Below, one piece after another: positions 43,399 through 52,354 of a DNA stretch of 64,000 nucleotides. The stretch spans positions 62,001-126,000 of the forward strand of contig NZ_CP070372.1 of the NCBI RefSeq assembly GCF_016919705.1, given 5' to 3'. The DNA comes from Paracoccus methylovorus (GTDB lineage: Bacteria > Pseudomonadota > Alphaproteobacteria > Rhodobacterales > Rhodobacteraceae). A program made the position numbers and the translations under genes. Position 1 is the first letter of the stretch. The number at the start of each line of letters is the position of its first letter. The notes under the pieces were generated by a model that made no database searches, was not told the origin of the DNA, and worked only from the letters and a program-made list of their open reading frames with translations.

Positions 43399-44613
43399 AT
43401 GGCGTTGCTGCGTCCGATTTGGGTTCTTGTGATACCGCTGTTGCTGGCCGGCGCCGTCGGCATGGTTGGTGCTGCAGCGGGGCGCGACCAGCAGGCCCTG
43501 AACGGCAATGCAACGCCTGAACTTGCCCAGCTTGGCCAGCGCCTGTTCCATGATGTCGCGCTGTCGCGTGGCGGTACGCAATCATGCGCGACCTGCCACG
43601 ACCCCGAGCACGCGTTTACCGACCCGCGCGAGGGCGCCGCCGGCCGGGCCGTATCCTTGGGCGATGACGGCATGTCCTATGGCGACCGCAATACCCCCAC
43701 GCTGAATTATGCGGCGCTCAGTCCGGTCTTTCACCGTGATGACAAGGGCCGGTACAAGGGCGGGCAGTTCTGGGACGGACGTGCCGACGACCTGGAGGAT
43801 CAGGCCGGCCAGCCGATGCTCAACCCCGTCGAGATGGCGATGGTAGACAAGGCAGCCGTCGTCGGGAGATTGCGCGAAGACCCGGCCTATCGGGAAAGCT
43901 TTGCTGCGCTGTTCGGCCCCGACGCGCTGAACGACGTGGGGCAGGCGTTCGAACGCATCACCGCCGCGCTGGCCGCCTATCAGCGCGGCGAAGAGTTCCT
44001 GCCCTTCGATTCCAAATTCGACCGCTGGCAGCGCGGCGAGGCCACCCTGACAGCGCAGGAGGAATTTGGTTATACGGTCTTCCTGACCTGGAACTGCCGG
44101 TTGTGCCACCAGTTGCAGAAACAGGGCGTGGTTCAACGCGAGACCTTCACCAGCTTCGAGTTCCACAATATCGGCGTGCCGGTCAACCCGGCTGCCCGCA
44201 CGGCCAGCGGGCTGGGCCCTGACCATGTCGATCTTGGCCTGCTGGCACGGCCAGACATTGACGATCCGGCGCAGGCAGGGCGCATCAAGGTGCCAACGCT
44301 GCGCAACGTCGCGGTGACCGGGCCCTATATGCACAACGGGGTGTTTCAGGATCTGCGCACCGCCGTGCTGTTTTATAACAAATACACCAGCCGCCGGCCC
44401 GTCTCGCGCATCAATCCCGAAACCGGCGAGGACTGGGGCACGCCCGAAGTGGCCGAGAACCTGTCGCTGGCCGAGTTGCAATCCGGGCTGATGCTGGACG
44501 GGGCACGCGTCGATGCGTTGGTGGCCTTTCTAGAGACCCTGACCGACCAGCGCTATGAACCGCTGCTGGCCGAGCAAAAGCGCGCACAGGAGGAAGTGGC
44601 TCAGTCCGACTGA
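43399..44613 (+). CDS. mauG: Di-heme enzyme MauG (TTQ maturation)
   Basis: A 404-residue periplasmic protein with an N-terminal signal. Heme-binding motifs are CATCH (residues 63-67) and CRLCH (233-237). With a 32-residue offset, the unusual axial ligand Tyr294 of Paracoccus MauG corresponds to Tyr326, Trp93 to Trp125, Pro107 to Pro139 and Trp199 to Trp231. All are present. MauG oxidises preMADH through a bis-Fe(IV) state to cross-link and oxygenate the MauA tryptophans. Conservation of Tyr326 separates it from cytochrome c peroxidases. Confidence 0.96.
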   Translation: MALLRPIWVLVIPLLLAGAVGMVGAAAGRDQQALNGNATPELAQLGQRLFHDVALSRGGTQSCATCHDPEHAFTDPREGAAGRAVSLGDDGMSYGDRNTPTLNYAALSPVFHRDDKGRYKGGQFWDGRADDLEDQAGQPMLNPVEMAMVDKAAVVGRLREDPAYRESFAALFGPDALNDVGQAFERITAALAAYQRGEEFLPFDSKFDRWQRGEATLTAQEEFGYTVFLTWNCRLCHQLQKQGVVQRETFTSFEFHNIGVPVNPAARTASGLGPDHVDLGLLARPDIDDPAQAGRIKVPTLRNVAVTGPYMHNGVFQDLRTAVLFYNKYTSRRPVSRINPETGEDWGTPEVAENLSLAELQSGLMLDGARVDALVAFLETLTDQRYEPLLAEQKRAQEEVAQSD

Positions 44614-44639
44614 AGCTATCGCCCCAAAAGGAGACGAAG

Positions 44640-45305
44640 ATGGCATCCAGCAAGCGCAAGGTGAACCGTCGCACGGCCATGCAGGAACTTGCCCGCGGGG
44701 CGGGGGCGGTCTGTTTGGGCGGGGCCTCTCTGGCGGCGCTGGTCCATTCGGCCTCGCATGCCGATGCCCGTGCCCTGCGCCCGCCCGGAGCTTTACCCGA
44801 GGAAAACTTTCTGGCCGCCTGCGTCCGCTGCGGGCTTTGCGTGCAAGCCTGCCCATATGACACATTGTCCCTCGCAGAGTGGGGACAGGAGGCGGCAGTC
44901 GGCACCCCCTATTTCACGCCGCGCGAGGAACCCTGCTATATGTGCCGGGACGTGCCCTGCGCACGCGCCTGCCCGACCGGGGCGCTTGACCGCGACATCG
45001 TTTCGATCCGCGATGCGGACATGGGGGTCGCCGTGCTGGTCGGACACGAGGATTGCCTGAACTACAAGGGCATGAATTGCAGCATCTGCGTCCGGGTCTG
45101 CCCGATCCGGGGGGACGCCATCTCTCTTGAACCCGGCGAAGTCGACGGCCGCAGGATCCTGATCCCGACCGTGCATTCCCAGCATTGTACCGGCTGCGGC
45201 ACTTGCGAGAAGCATTGCGTCACCGGCCATGCCTCGATCCGCGTGCTGCCGCGCGATCTGGGCATGGGCGGGGCCGGCCGCAACCGCGCGGGAAGGTCGG
45301 CATGA
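44640..45305 (+). CDS. mauM: Ferredoxin-type protein MauM
   Basis: A 221-residue iron-sulfur protein with four 4Fe-4S motifs: CVRCGLCVQACP, CYMCRDVPCARACP, CLNYKGMNCSICVRVCP and CTGCGTCEKHC. A leader with RRTAMQELARGAG resembles a twin-arginine signal, as in NapG. It probably works with MauN in electron transfer; it is not essential in all methylotrophs. The mauN ATG overlaps its stop. Confidence 0.93.
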   Translation: MASSKRKVNRRTAMQELARGAGAVCLGGASLAALVHSASHADARALRPPGALPEENFLAACVRCGLCVQACPYDTLSLAEWGQEAAVGTPYFTPREEPCYMCRDVPCARACPTGALDRDIVSIRDADMGVAVLVGHEDCLNYKGMNCSICVRVCPIRGDAISLEPGEVDGRRILIPTVHSQHCTGCGTCEKHCVTGHASIRVLPRDLGMGGAGRNRAGRSA

Positions 45306-46174
45306 TCGGGCCGCTGATCTCGGAAAACCGCCGGCTTAGCGTTCAGGCGCGGGGTTGGTGGCGTTCGCATAAATGGTGGTTGCTTCGCCGCTTCAGCCAG
45401 ATCTCGCTTCTTGGCCTGTTCATGCTGGGGCCATGGCTGGGGATATGGATCGTGCGCGGCAATTTCGCCGCCAGCGACATCGCCGGCACGGTCACGCTTG
45501 CCGATCCCTATATCCTTGTGCAGGGCATCTTTGGCGGCACCTCGCCAGCCGCGCCGGTGCTGACAGGGGCGGTCATCATTGCGCTGGCCTATCTCTGCTT
45601 GGGCGGGCGGGCCTACTGTGGCTGGGTTTGTCCCGTCAACATCGTCACCGATACCGCCTTCTGGCTGCGCGAGAAGACCGGGCTGACCCGCGACCGCAAG
45701 CTGGACCGGCGCACCCGGCTGGCCATTCTGGCCGCCACCTTGCTGGCCTCTTTCGCGACCGGCACCGTGGCATGGGAATTCGTCAACCCAGTCAGCCTGC
45801 TGCAGCGGGCGCTGATCTCGGGGATCGGCTTTGGCTGGTCGATTATCCTTGCAGTGTTCCTGTTGGATCTTTTCGTTTCGCGGCGCGCATGGTGCAGCCA
45901 CCTGTGCCCGGTAGGCGCATTTTACGGGCTGATCGGCCGAGCATCGCTGGTTCGGGTTTCTGCCGCGCGACGCAGCGCCTGTACCGATTGCGGAGCCTGC
46001 TTCAACATTTGCCCCGAGCCGCATGTCATCGTTCCGGCGCTGAAAGGGCAGGGAAGCCCCCTGATCCTGTCCGGCGACTGCCAGAACTGCGGTGGCTGTA
46101 TCGATGCCTGTCCGACAGACGTGTTCCAGATATCCTGCCGCAAGCCGTGGATTTCCCGCATGACCGCTGATTAA
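45302..46174 (+). CDS. mauN: Ferredoxin-type membrane protein MauN (NapH-like)
   Basis: A 290-residue NapH-like protein with about four membrane helices, CGWVCPV and CSHLCPVGAFYG motifs. Two C-terminal ferredoxin motifs follow, CTDCGACFNICPEPHV and CQNCGGCIDACP. ATG at 45302 overlaps mauM as ATGA. It closes the mau operon. Function by analogy is quinol-linked electron transfer with MauM. Confidence 0.93.
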   Translation: MIGPLISENRRLSVQARGWWRSHKWWLLRRFSQISLLGLFMLGPWLGIWIVRGNFAASDIAGTVTLADPYILVQGIFGGTSPAAPVLTGAVIIALAYLCLGGRAYCGWVCPVNIVTDTAFWLREKTGLTRDRKLDRRTRLAILAATLLASFATGTVAWEFVNPVSLLQRALISGIGFGWSIILAVFLLDLFVSRRAWCSHLCPVGAFYGLIGRASLVRVSAARRSACTDCGACFNICPEPHVIVPALKGQGSPLILSGDCQNCGGCIDACPTDVFQISCRKPWISRMTAD

Positions 46175-46332
46175 ACCTGCATGGTCTGCGCCGGCTTGTC
46201 GGGGCTTTCGTGGTGGTCCCGCCTATTGGAAGGCGGAAGTTTGCGCACCCGCAAGGTCAGCGATTGACTTTTATGTGATAACCGCAACAGCTGTCCGCGG
46301 TAGCTTTATGGTTAGTCCTGCTGAGAGGAATT

Positions 46333-48993
46333 ATGGCAGATATTACAGGTACAAGCGGTAACGATAGACTTCCCGGCACCGACAGTGCGGATACAATCCG
46401 CGGCCTTGAAGGCAATGATACGCTGATCGGCGGCGCCGGCAATGATTGGCTTTATGGCGATTCCGGGGATGATATTTTCGACATTACGGCCAGCGATTTC
46501 GGTACGGACCGGTTCTTCGGCGGCGATGGCACCGACACGATCCGGCTGCAGGCCAATATCCAGGTGTCCGGCCTTCTGTGGAACAGCAGCTACCTGAACA
46601 GCGTCGAGCAATTGAATTTCAATTATCACACGCTCTCTGGCACCACCGGCAACGACACCATTGATATCAGCGGTTTCTCGGCCATCGCCGGCTATCGCAT
46701 GATCAACATGGGCGACGGCAATGATATCTTTCGCGGCTTCGTGGGCGCAGACGCGGTCAACGGCGGCACCGGCAGCGACACGCTTTATGGCGGGGCTGGC
46801 AACGACACCCTCATCGGCGGCGCCGGAAACGACTCGCTTTATGGCGATTCCGGGGATGATATTTTCGATATTACGGCCAGCGATTTCGGTACGGACCGGT
46901 TCTTCGGCGGCGATGGCACCGACACGATCCGGCTGCAGGCCAATATCCAGGTGTCCGGCCTTCTGTGGAACAGCAGCTACCTGAACAGCGTCGAGCAATT
47001 GAATTTCAATTATCACACGCTCTCTGGCACCACCGGCAACGACACCATTGATATCAGCGGTTTCTCGGCCATCGCCGGCTATCGCATGATCAACATGGGC
47101 GACGGCAATGATATCTTTCGCGGCTTCGTGGGCGCAGACGCGGTCAACGGCGGCACCGGCAGCGACACGCTTTATGGCGGGGCTGGCAACGACACCCTCA
47201 TCGGCGGCGCCGGAAACGACTCGCTTTATGGCGATTCCGGGGATGATATTTTCGATATTACGGCCAGCGATTTCGGTACGGACCGGTTCTTCGGCGGCGA
47301 TGGCACCGACACGATCCGGCTGCAGGCCAATATCCAGGCGTCCAGCGTGCTGTGGAACAACAGCTACCTGAACAGCGTCGAGCAATTGAATTTCAATTAT
47401 TATTCCATTTCCGGCACCAGCGGCAACGACCGTATCGATATCAGCGGAGTTTCAGCTATCGCCAGTTATCGCACGATCAACATGGGCGAAGGAAATGACG
47501 TTTTTGTAGGCTTTGGTGGCAGCGATTACGTCGATGGTGGGGCCGGCAACGATACGCTGAATGGTGGAGCCGGCAATGACACATTGACTGGCGGAGCCGG
47601 CAATGACGTCCTGAATGGCGGGTCTGGCAACGATGTCTTCACTATCACCAGCAGTGATTTCGGCACCGACAAGATCGACGGCGGCGCCGGGACCGACGCA
47701 ATACGGTTGCAGACCAGTATTCAGGTGTCGAGCCTGCTGTGGAACAGCAGTTATCTGAAGAGTGTCGAGCAACTGGACTTCAATTACTACAACATCTCTG
47801 GGACCACCGGCAATGATCGCGTCGATCTTAGCGGGTTTACGACGGTTTCAGGTTATCGGATGATTAATCTGGGCGACGGTAATGACGTCTTTATCGGTTA
47901 CGGCGGCAACGATAACGTCGACGCCGGCGCGGGCAAGGACACGCTGGTCGGCGGTGCGGGCAATGACACGTTGAACGGTGGCGCAGGCGTCGATACCACT
48001 AGCTACGCATCGGCAACGGGTGCCATCAAAGTCGATTTGCGGGTGGCTACGGCCCAGAACATCGGCGGGGGTCAGGGCAATGATGTGCTGCTTAGCATCG
48101 AAAACCTGACCGGTTCGAAATACGCGGACCAGTTGATCGGCAGTGGATCCGCCAACCAGTTGGTCGGCGGCGCGGGCAATGACACGCTGAAGGGGCTGGG
48201 TGGCAACGACGTTCTGAACGGCGGTGCTGGAAACGATCGCCTCGAAGGTGGCGCCGGCAACGACGCGCTGACCGGCGCGGCGGGCAATGACCTGCTGATC
48301 GGCGGGGCGGGCAATGATACGCTGAATGGCGGCGCGGGCGTCGATACCGCCAGCTATGAGACCGCAACGGGTGCCATCAAAGTCGATCTGCGGGTGGCTA
48401 CGGCCCAGAACATCGGCGGGGGGCAGGGCAGTGATGTGCTGCTTGGCATCGAAAACCTGACGGGCTCGAAATATGCAGACCAGTTGATCGGCAGTGGATC
48501 CGCGAACCGGTTGGTCGGCGGTGCAGGCAATGACACGCTGAAGGGGCTTGCCGGCAATGATGCTCTGAACGGCGGCGCTGGAAACGACCGCCTGGAAGGC
48601 GGCGCGGGCAATGACACGCTGAACGGTGCGGCGGGAAAAGACCTGCTGACCGGCGGGACTGGTAAAGATAACCTGACCGGCGGGACTGGGGCCGATACGT
48701 TCGTCTTCAACACCATTCAGGAAGCCGGAAAGGGTGCAACCCGGGATGTCATCACCGACTTTGTCGCGGGCACGGATACTGTCCAGCTTTCTTCGATCGA
48801 TGCGAATACCTCGGCCAGCGGCAACCAAGCCTTCCACTGGAGCGGCGCTCAGGCCAGCGCTTATGGGGTGTGGAGCGTGCAGTCCGGCGGCAATCGGGTT
48901 GTCCGCGGGGATGTCAACGGCGACGGGGTCTTTGATTTCGAAATCCAGCTGAATGGTGTGTCGCATCTGACGGCGGATGATTTCATCCTGTAG
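46333..48993 (+). CDS. RTX-type calcium-binding secreted protein
   Basis: An 886-residue protein with more than twenty nonapeptide-type GGxGxD repeats, which fold into calcium-binding beta-rolls. There is no Sec signal. The C terminus (about residues 790-886) has TFVFNTIQEAG, DVITDFVAGTDTVQLS, DVNGDGVFDFEIQLNG and ends in FIL, the pattern of type I secretion targets related to the serralysin C-terminal domain. Three to four copies of a 129-residue module, then two of a 117-residue module, make up most of it. No catalytic domain is visible, so a surface or matrix role is more likely than a toxin. No type I transporter genes are next to it. Confidence 0.88.
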   Translation: MADITGTSGNDRLPGTDSADTIRGLEGNDTLIGGAGNDWLYGDSGDDIFDITASDFGTDRFFGGDGTDTIRLQANIQVSGLLWNSSYLNSVEQLNFNYHTLSGTTGNDTIDISGFSAIAGYRMINMGDGNDIFRGFVGADAVNGGTGSDTLYGGAGNDTLIGGAGNDSLYGDSGDDIFDITASDFGTDRFFGGDGTDTIRLQANIQVSGLLWNSSYLNSVEQLNFNYHTLSGTTGNDTIDISGFSAIAGYRMINMGDGNDIFRGFVGADAVNGGTGSDTLYGGAGNDTLIGGAGNDSLYGDSGDDIFDITASDFGTDRFFGGDGTDTIRLQANIQASSVLWNNSYLNSVEQLNFNYYSISGTSGNDRIDISGVSAIASYRTINMGEGNDVFVGFGGSDYVDGGAGNDTLNGGAGNDTLTGGAGNDVLNGGSGNDVFTITSSDFGTDKIDGGAGTDAIRLQTSIQVSSLLWNSSYLKSVEQLDFNYYNISGTTGNDRVDLSGFTTVSGYRMINLGDGNDVFIGYGGNDNVDAGAGKDTLVGGAGNDTLNGGAGVDTTSYASATGAIKVDLRVATAQNIGGGQGNDVLLSIENLTGSKYADQLIGSGSANQLVGGAGNDTLKGLGGNDVLNGGAGNDRLEGGAGNDALTGAAGNDLLIGGAGNDTLNGGAGVDTASYETATGAIKVDLRVATAQNIGGGQGSDVLLGIENLTGSKYADQLIGSGSANRLVGGAGNDTLKGLAGNDALNGGAGNDRLEGGAGNDTLNGAAGKDLLTGGTGKDNLTGGTGADTFVFNTIQEAGKGATRDVITDFVAGTDTVQLSSIDANTSASGNQAFHWSGAQASAYGVWSVQSGGNRVVRGDVNGDGVFDFEIQLNGVSHLTADDFIL
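46421..47335 (+). repeat. 387-base tandem repeat within the RTX gene
   Basis: Units begin at about 46421, 46808 and 47195. The first two full units are almost identical in DNA, including synonymous sites. The third diverges after 47335, and a fourth, more distant unit follows to about 47950. This indicates recent unequal recombination or strong gene conversion. Confidence 0.85.
47955..48656 (+). repeat. 351-base tandem repeat within the RTX gene
   Basis: Two copies separated by 351 bases (for example the segment encoding GAIKVDLRVATAQNIGGGQG at 48019 and 48370). The copies are highly similar but carry several base changes, so they are older than the 387-base set. Confidence 0.75.
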
Positions 48994-49297
48994 GCGGATC
49001 GAATATTCCGATGATGCTTGGACGATTACGTCCGGTTTGGCAGGGTGACGAACCTTGCCAAGCCAATTTCTTTTGAACCCGGCAAGGGAATGTCCTGAGT
49101 TCAGCGTGTCTGACCCGTTCCATGCCGGGTTCTGCCGCCACCATGCGGGCCATCTGGATCGGGCTCGGCTAGCCAAAACGCTTCGGCATGCCGGTTCTGC
49201 CGCCAATCCTTCCATCTTCCGGATCCCGGCAGCGGCAGCAACCTTTTCGACAGCATTCCGGCACGCTGGTATCCCGAAACTGCGTCGCCGCAGGTGT
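48994..49297. other. Gap between RTX gene and leftward hydrolase, no gene supported
   Basis: About 300 bases between convergent genes. A loose inverted repeat (CCTTGCC near 49052, GGCAAGG near 49080) could end transcripts, but no T run follows. Confidence 0.35.
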
Positions 49298-50641
49298 TCA
49301 GGGTCTGGCGACCTCGGGGCCCGGGCTTGTTTCGGGGGTAAGGGCATTGCTGACCAGCGCCGCGGCAGCCGGATTATCGCGCAGCCCCAGCATCACATCC
49401 TCCAGCCGTTCCGGATAGGCGGTCGGGAAGGTCCAGTAGCGGGTGCCCACCTCGCCCTTGCCCATCTCCAGCGCGCGGTCGGCGGGGGGCAGATGCCCAA
49501 GCAGCATCAGCAGCACGTCGCTGCTGACCCAAGGGTCGTCATACCAGAAGGTATGCGACCGGGTGGACAGCCCGTCCATATTCTCGGGCCGGACGCGTAT
49601 GACCTCCAGCCCGTTGTCGCGGGATGCATCAAGCAGGAAGTCTGTCGCCTCGGGTGTCAGCTCCGCCATGTCGGGCCGCCCGGCGCGGGATGATCGGGTG
49701 ACGACCTGCGCCAGCCGCAGCGCGCTGTCGTTAAGGTTGACCGCTGCGCTGACGCGCCGGGCGATGTGGATATAGTCCTCAAGGTCGGCAACAAAGGCAC
49801 GGAAATTGACGTCGGGCGCAGCGTGATAGACCTCGCCCAACCTTGGGGCGGGGGCGCCTGCCGCCACCGCACGGCCAACAATAGCCGCGCCTTCCGACCC
49901 CACGGTTCCCCCCGCGCTGTAGGTGAAAAGATCGATGTTTCTGGCGCGCGTGTGCGCAGAAAGCAGCGTCACCAGCCGCGCCAGTTGCGGGGCTGCGCCA
50001 AGTGCGGTTTGCAGGTCGCGGGGATAGCGCATAAAGTTCTCGGCCGTCGGCCAGGCGAACAGCACGACGACGGAATTGCGCCCGGTGAAATGCATAAGCT
50101 GTGCAGCCTGTCCCGCTGCACGCTCGACCGTGGTGTTGGCGCCGTGGACATAGATGATGACATCCGGGTCGGCGGCTTTGCCGATGGCACTGTCTACGCG
50201 CGCGAACCAGTCCAGCGCCTGCGGTGAAAGCTCGTCGCCCGAGATGGTCGCATCTTCGCGCATCGTCTCGAGGTTCAGGAACGGCCGCTCGCTATCCTCG
50301 GCAGAGGGGGAGGTCGAAAGCCCGTAAAGCCATTCCCAGGTTTGGCCCGCATCGCCTGCCCGAACGGTGGAAACACCCAGATGCAGGTCTGTTGACGGCG
50401 CGACGGTGTAGATGCGGCTGGAGGCAGGGCCGACCGGCAGACGGTTCGTGGCGTAAAACACCTCCATCCGCGTATCCGCAGGCGGCGTTGGCTGCGCGGC
50501 GAACAGGTTGGTGCCGTCACGCAGAAAGACCTGCGGCGCCGGCATCAGGCGCATGGGTGGGTGTTGCGCTGCTATGAAGAAAGCGACAGCGATCCCAACG
50601 ACCAGTATCGTCCCAAGCCCAATAGCGAGATAGCGCAGCAT
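49298..50641 (-). CDS. DUF900 alpha/beta hydrolase, membrane-anchored
   Basis: A 447-residue protein. One N-terminal membrane helix (about 3-26) anchors a periplasmic domain with the DUF900 opening MEVFYATNR. The alpha/beta-hydrolase core contains IIYVHGANTTVERAA and the nucleophile elbow LFTYSAGGTVG (serine in a GxSxG-like TYSAGG). The substrate is unknown. The start chosen is ATG at 50639-50641, spaced from GGGTG; a GTG three codons upstream is possible. It diverges from another alpha/beta hydrolase. Confidence 0.82.
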   Translation of the reverse strand: MLRYLAIGLGTILVVGIAVAFFIAAQHPPMRLMPAPQVFLRDGTNLFAAQPTPPADTRMEVFYATNRLPVGPASSRIYTVAPSTDLHLGVSTVRAGDAGQTWEWLYGLSTSPSAEDSERPFLNLETMREDATISGDELSPQALDWFARVDSAIGKAADPDVIIYVHGANTTVERAAGQAAQLMHFTGRNSVVVLFAWPTAENFMRYPRDLQTALGAAPQLARLVTLLSAHTRARNIDLFTYSAGGTVGSEGAAIVGRAVAAGAPAPRLGEVYHAAPDVNFRAFVADLEDYIHIARRVSAAVNLNDSALRLAQVVTRSSRAGRPDMAELTPEATDFLLDASRDNGLEVIRVRPENMDGLSTRSHTFWYDDPWVSSDVLLMLLGHLPPADRALEMGKGEVGTRYWTFPTAYPERLEDVMLGLRDNPAAAALVSNALTPETSPGPEVARP

Positions 50642-50792
50642 CGAGAACACCCAAAATCATTATTGCGCAAAGACTATCCGATCCCTTCGACCTTTGCCAA
50701 TGCCCGCAAGGTTGGACGGGCGGCTGCAAACACCGAAAAGTCATCGCTTTTCCTTCTCGCTGAGGATGAAAAAAGGGATTAATGTAACGGCC

Positions 50793-51548
50793 ATGCGCAG
50801 ATTGTTCCTCACCCCGCTTCTTGTCGCCCTTCTGGCTCAGCCCTCGGGCGCAGAGGATGCCGACGACGGTCCCGCCGCAGACCAATGCGTGGTGCTGATG
50901 CATGGACTTGGGCGCACCGAAATCTCGTTTGTGATCGTGGAGCAGGCGTTTGCCGCCCTTGGCTACCAAGTGGTCAACCTGCACTATCCCTCGACCGAGG
51001 CGACGGTTCAGGAATTGCTGGGTTATGTCGATGGTGCGGTCGAGGAATGCGGTGACAAGCGAGTGAACTTTGTCACCCATTCGATGGGCGGTATCCTTGC
51101 CCGCGCCTGGCTGAACGACAACCGGCCCGAGAACATGGGCCGGGTCGTCATGCTCGCGCCGCCCAATCAAGGATCAGAGATCGTGGATGCGCTTGGCGAT
51201 TTGGCGCTCTACCGCTTTTTCACCGGGCCGGCCGGGCTGCAACTCGGCACCGGCCCGGACGGGCTGCCCTATCAGCTCGGCCCGGTGGATTTCGAACTGG
51301 GCGTGATCGCGGGAAGCCGGTCGTTCAACCCGTTGCTGTCCTCGCTGATCGAGGGGGACAACGACGGCAAGGTTTCCATTGCCAGCACGATGGTTCAGGG
51401 GATGACTGATCACATCGTGCTGCCGGTGACGCACACCTGGTTGATGAACAGCCCGTTGGTGATCGGCCAGACGGTTGAATTTCTTGAACATGGCAGGTTC
51501 GATCCGGAACTGACGATGCGCGATATACTACGCCGGTTCACACAGTAG
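50793..51548 (+). CDS. Exported alpha/beta hydrolase, lipase/PGAP1-like
   Basis: A 251-residue hydrolase with a signal peptide (RRLFLTPLLVALLAQPSGA). It has the oxyanion-loop motif VLMHGLGR, the nucleophile elbow THSMGG (Ser in GxSxG form) and a late catalytic His in VLPVTHTWLM. Such proteins act as esterases or lipases in the periplasm or outside the cell. ATG at 50793 gives the best signal peptide. ATG at 50766 is an alternative with a longer basic n-region. Confidence 0.82.
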   Translation: MRRLFLTPLLVALLAQPSGAEDADDGPAADQCVVLMHGLGRTEISFVIVEQAFAALGYQVVNLHYPSTEATVQELLGYVDGAVEECGDKRVNFVTHSMGGILARAWLNDNRPENMGRVVMLAPPNQGSEIVDALGDLALYRFFTGPAGLQLGTGPDGLPYQLGPVDFELGVIAGSRSFNPLLSSLIEGDNDGKVSIASTMVQGMTDHIVLPVTHTWLMNSPLVIGQTVEFLEHGRFDPELTMRDILRRFTQ

Positions 51549-51579
51549 CATCAGGCCAGAGAGGCAGGCTTCTGTCATC

Positions 51580-52281
51580 TCAATAGCAGTCCTCGACCGA
51601 CCAATGGACGGGGATATCCGCGATCGAGGCCGTGGGGGGCAGGTTCAGTACGGTTTCTGCGATTACGGCGATGTCTTCGGGTCGGGTCAGTTCGGTCATG
51701 TTCTGGACCATACCTGCCGCCATCTCTGTTGCCACAAAACTGGGACAAATCGCGGTGGTGCGCACCAGATTGTCGCGCCCGCATTGCCGCAACCCTTGCG
51801 CCAGCCCCATCAGTGCGAATTTCGATATGCCGTAAAGCCCCGATCCGGCAGATTTCACGCGCTTGCCGGACAGGGACGACATCAGCACGATCCGGCCGGG
51901 ATGGGGTTTGCCCTGGGGCAGGGCCTCCAGATGCGGCCAGGCAAGCTGCGCCAGCCGCAGGGGTGACTTCACGTTGATCGCGATCAGCCGGTCGAATTCA
52001 TCCTCTTGCGCCTCCAGCACGGTGGCCCGGCTATGGATTCCGGCATTCAGGACCAGCCCGTCGAGCCGTCCGAACCGGGCAATGGTCGCGTCTATCCAAT
52101 CAGGCTCGGATGCCGGGTCCAGCGCGTCATAGCGGCAAAGCAGTCGCGTATCCGTCGTCTGCCCGGCATTCTCTGGGTGCCGAAGCCCCAGACTGACATT
52201 CCAGCCCGCGGCAAGCATCCGTGCCGCAATCGCGGCACCGATACCGCGCGAGGCCCCTGAAATCATCACGGTCCGAGCCAT
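51580..52281 (-). CDS. Short-chain dehydrogenase/reductase (SDR)
   Basis: A 233-residue classical SDR. It has the cofactor motif VMISGASRGIGAAIA, LVLNAGIH (NAG motif), catalytic Ser in IVLMSSLSGKRV and the YGISK pair (Tyr and Lys). The ATG at 52279-52281 lies six bases after AGAGG. It is the last gene of the leftward hydantoinase operon and may oxidise or reduce an alcohol or carbonyl of the same pathway. Confidence 0.87.
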   Translation of the reverse strand: MARTVMISGASRGIGAAIAARMLAAGWNVSLGLRHPENAGQTTDTRLLCRYDALDPASEPDWIDATIARFGRLDGLVLNAGIHSRATVLEAQEDEFDRLIAINVKSPLRLAQLAWPHLEALPQGKPHPGRIVLMSSLSGKRVKSAGSGLYGISKFALMGLAQGLRQCGRDNLVRTTAICPSFVATEMAAGMVQNMTELTRPEDIAVIAETVLNLPPTASIADIPVHWSVEDCY

Positions 52282-52354
52282 CATTTCCTCTCCATTGCGC
52301 CTGACGGCTCTGTATGGTTCGACACCGGGCGGGGATGTGCTGCCTGCGGGTCGG

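Noticed and set aside
46421..48656. Tandem repeats considered as a CRISPR array or mobile element
   Set aside because: The units are long, in frame and encode calcium-binding modules, with no spacers or transposase.
46312..49347. Leftward open frames opposite the RTX gene with regular repeats
   Set aside because: The repeats are only the antisense image of the RTX DNA repeats; no start signals and no family features.
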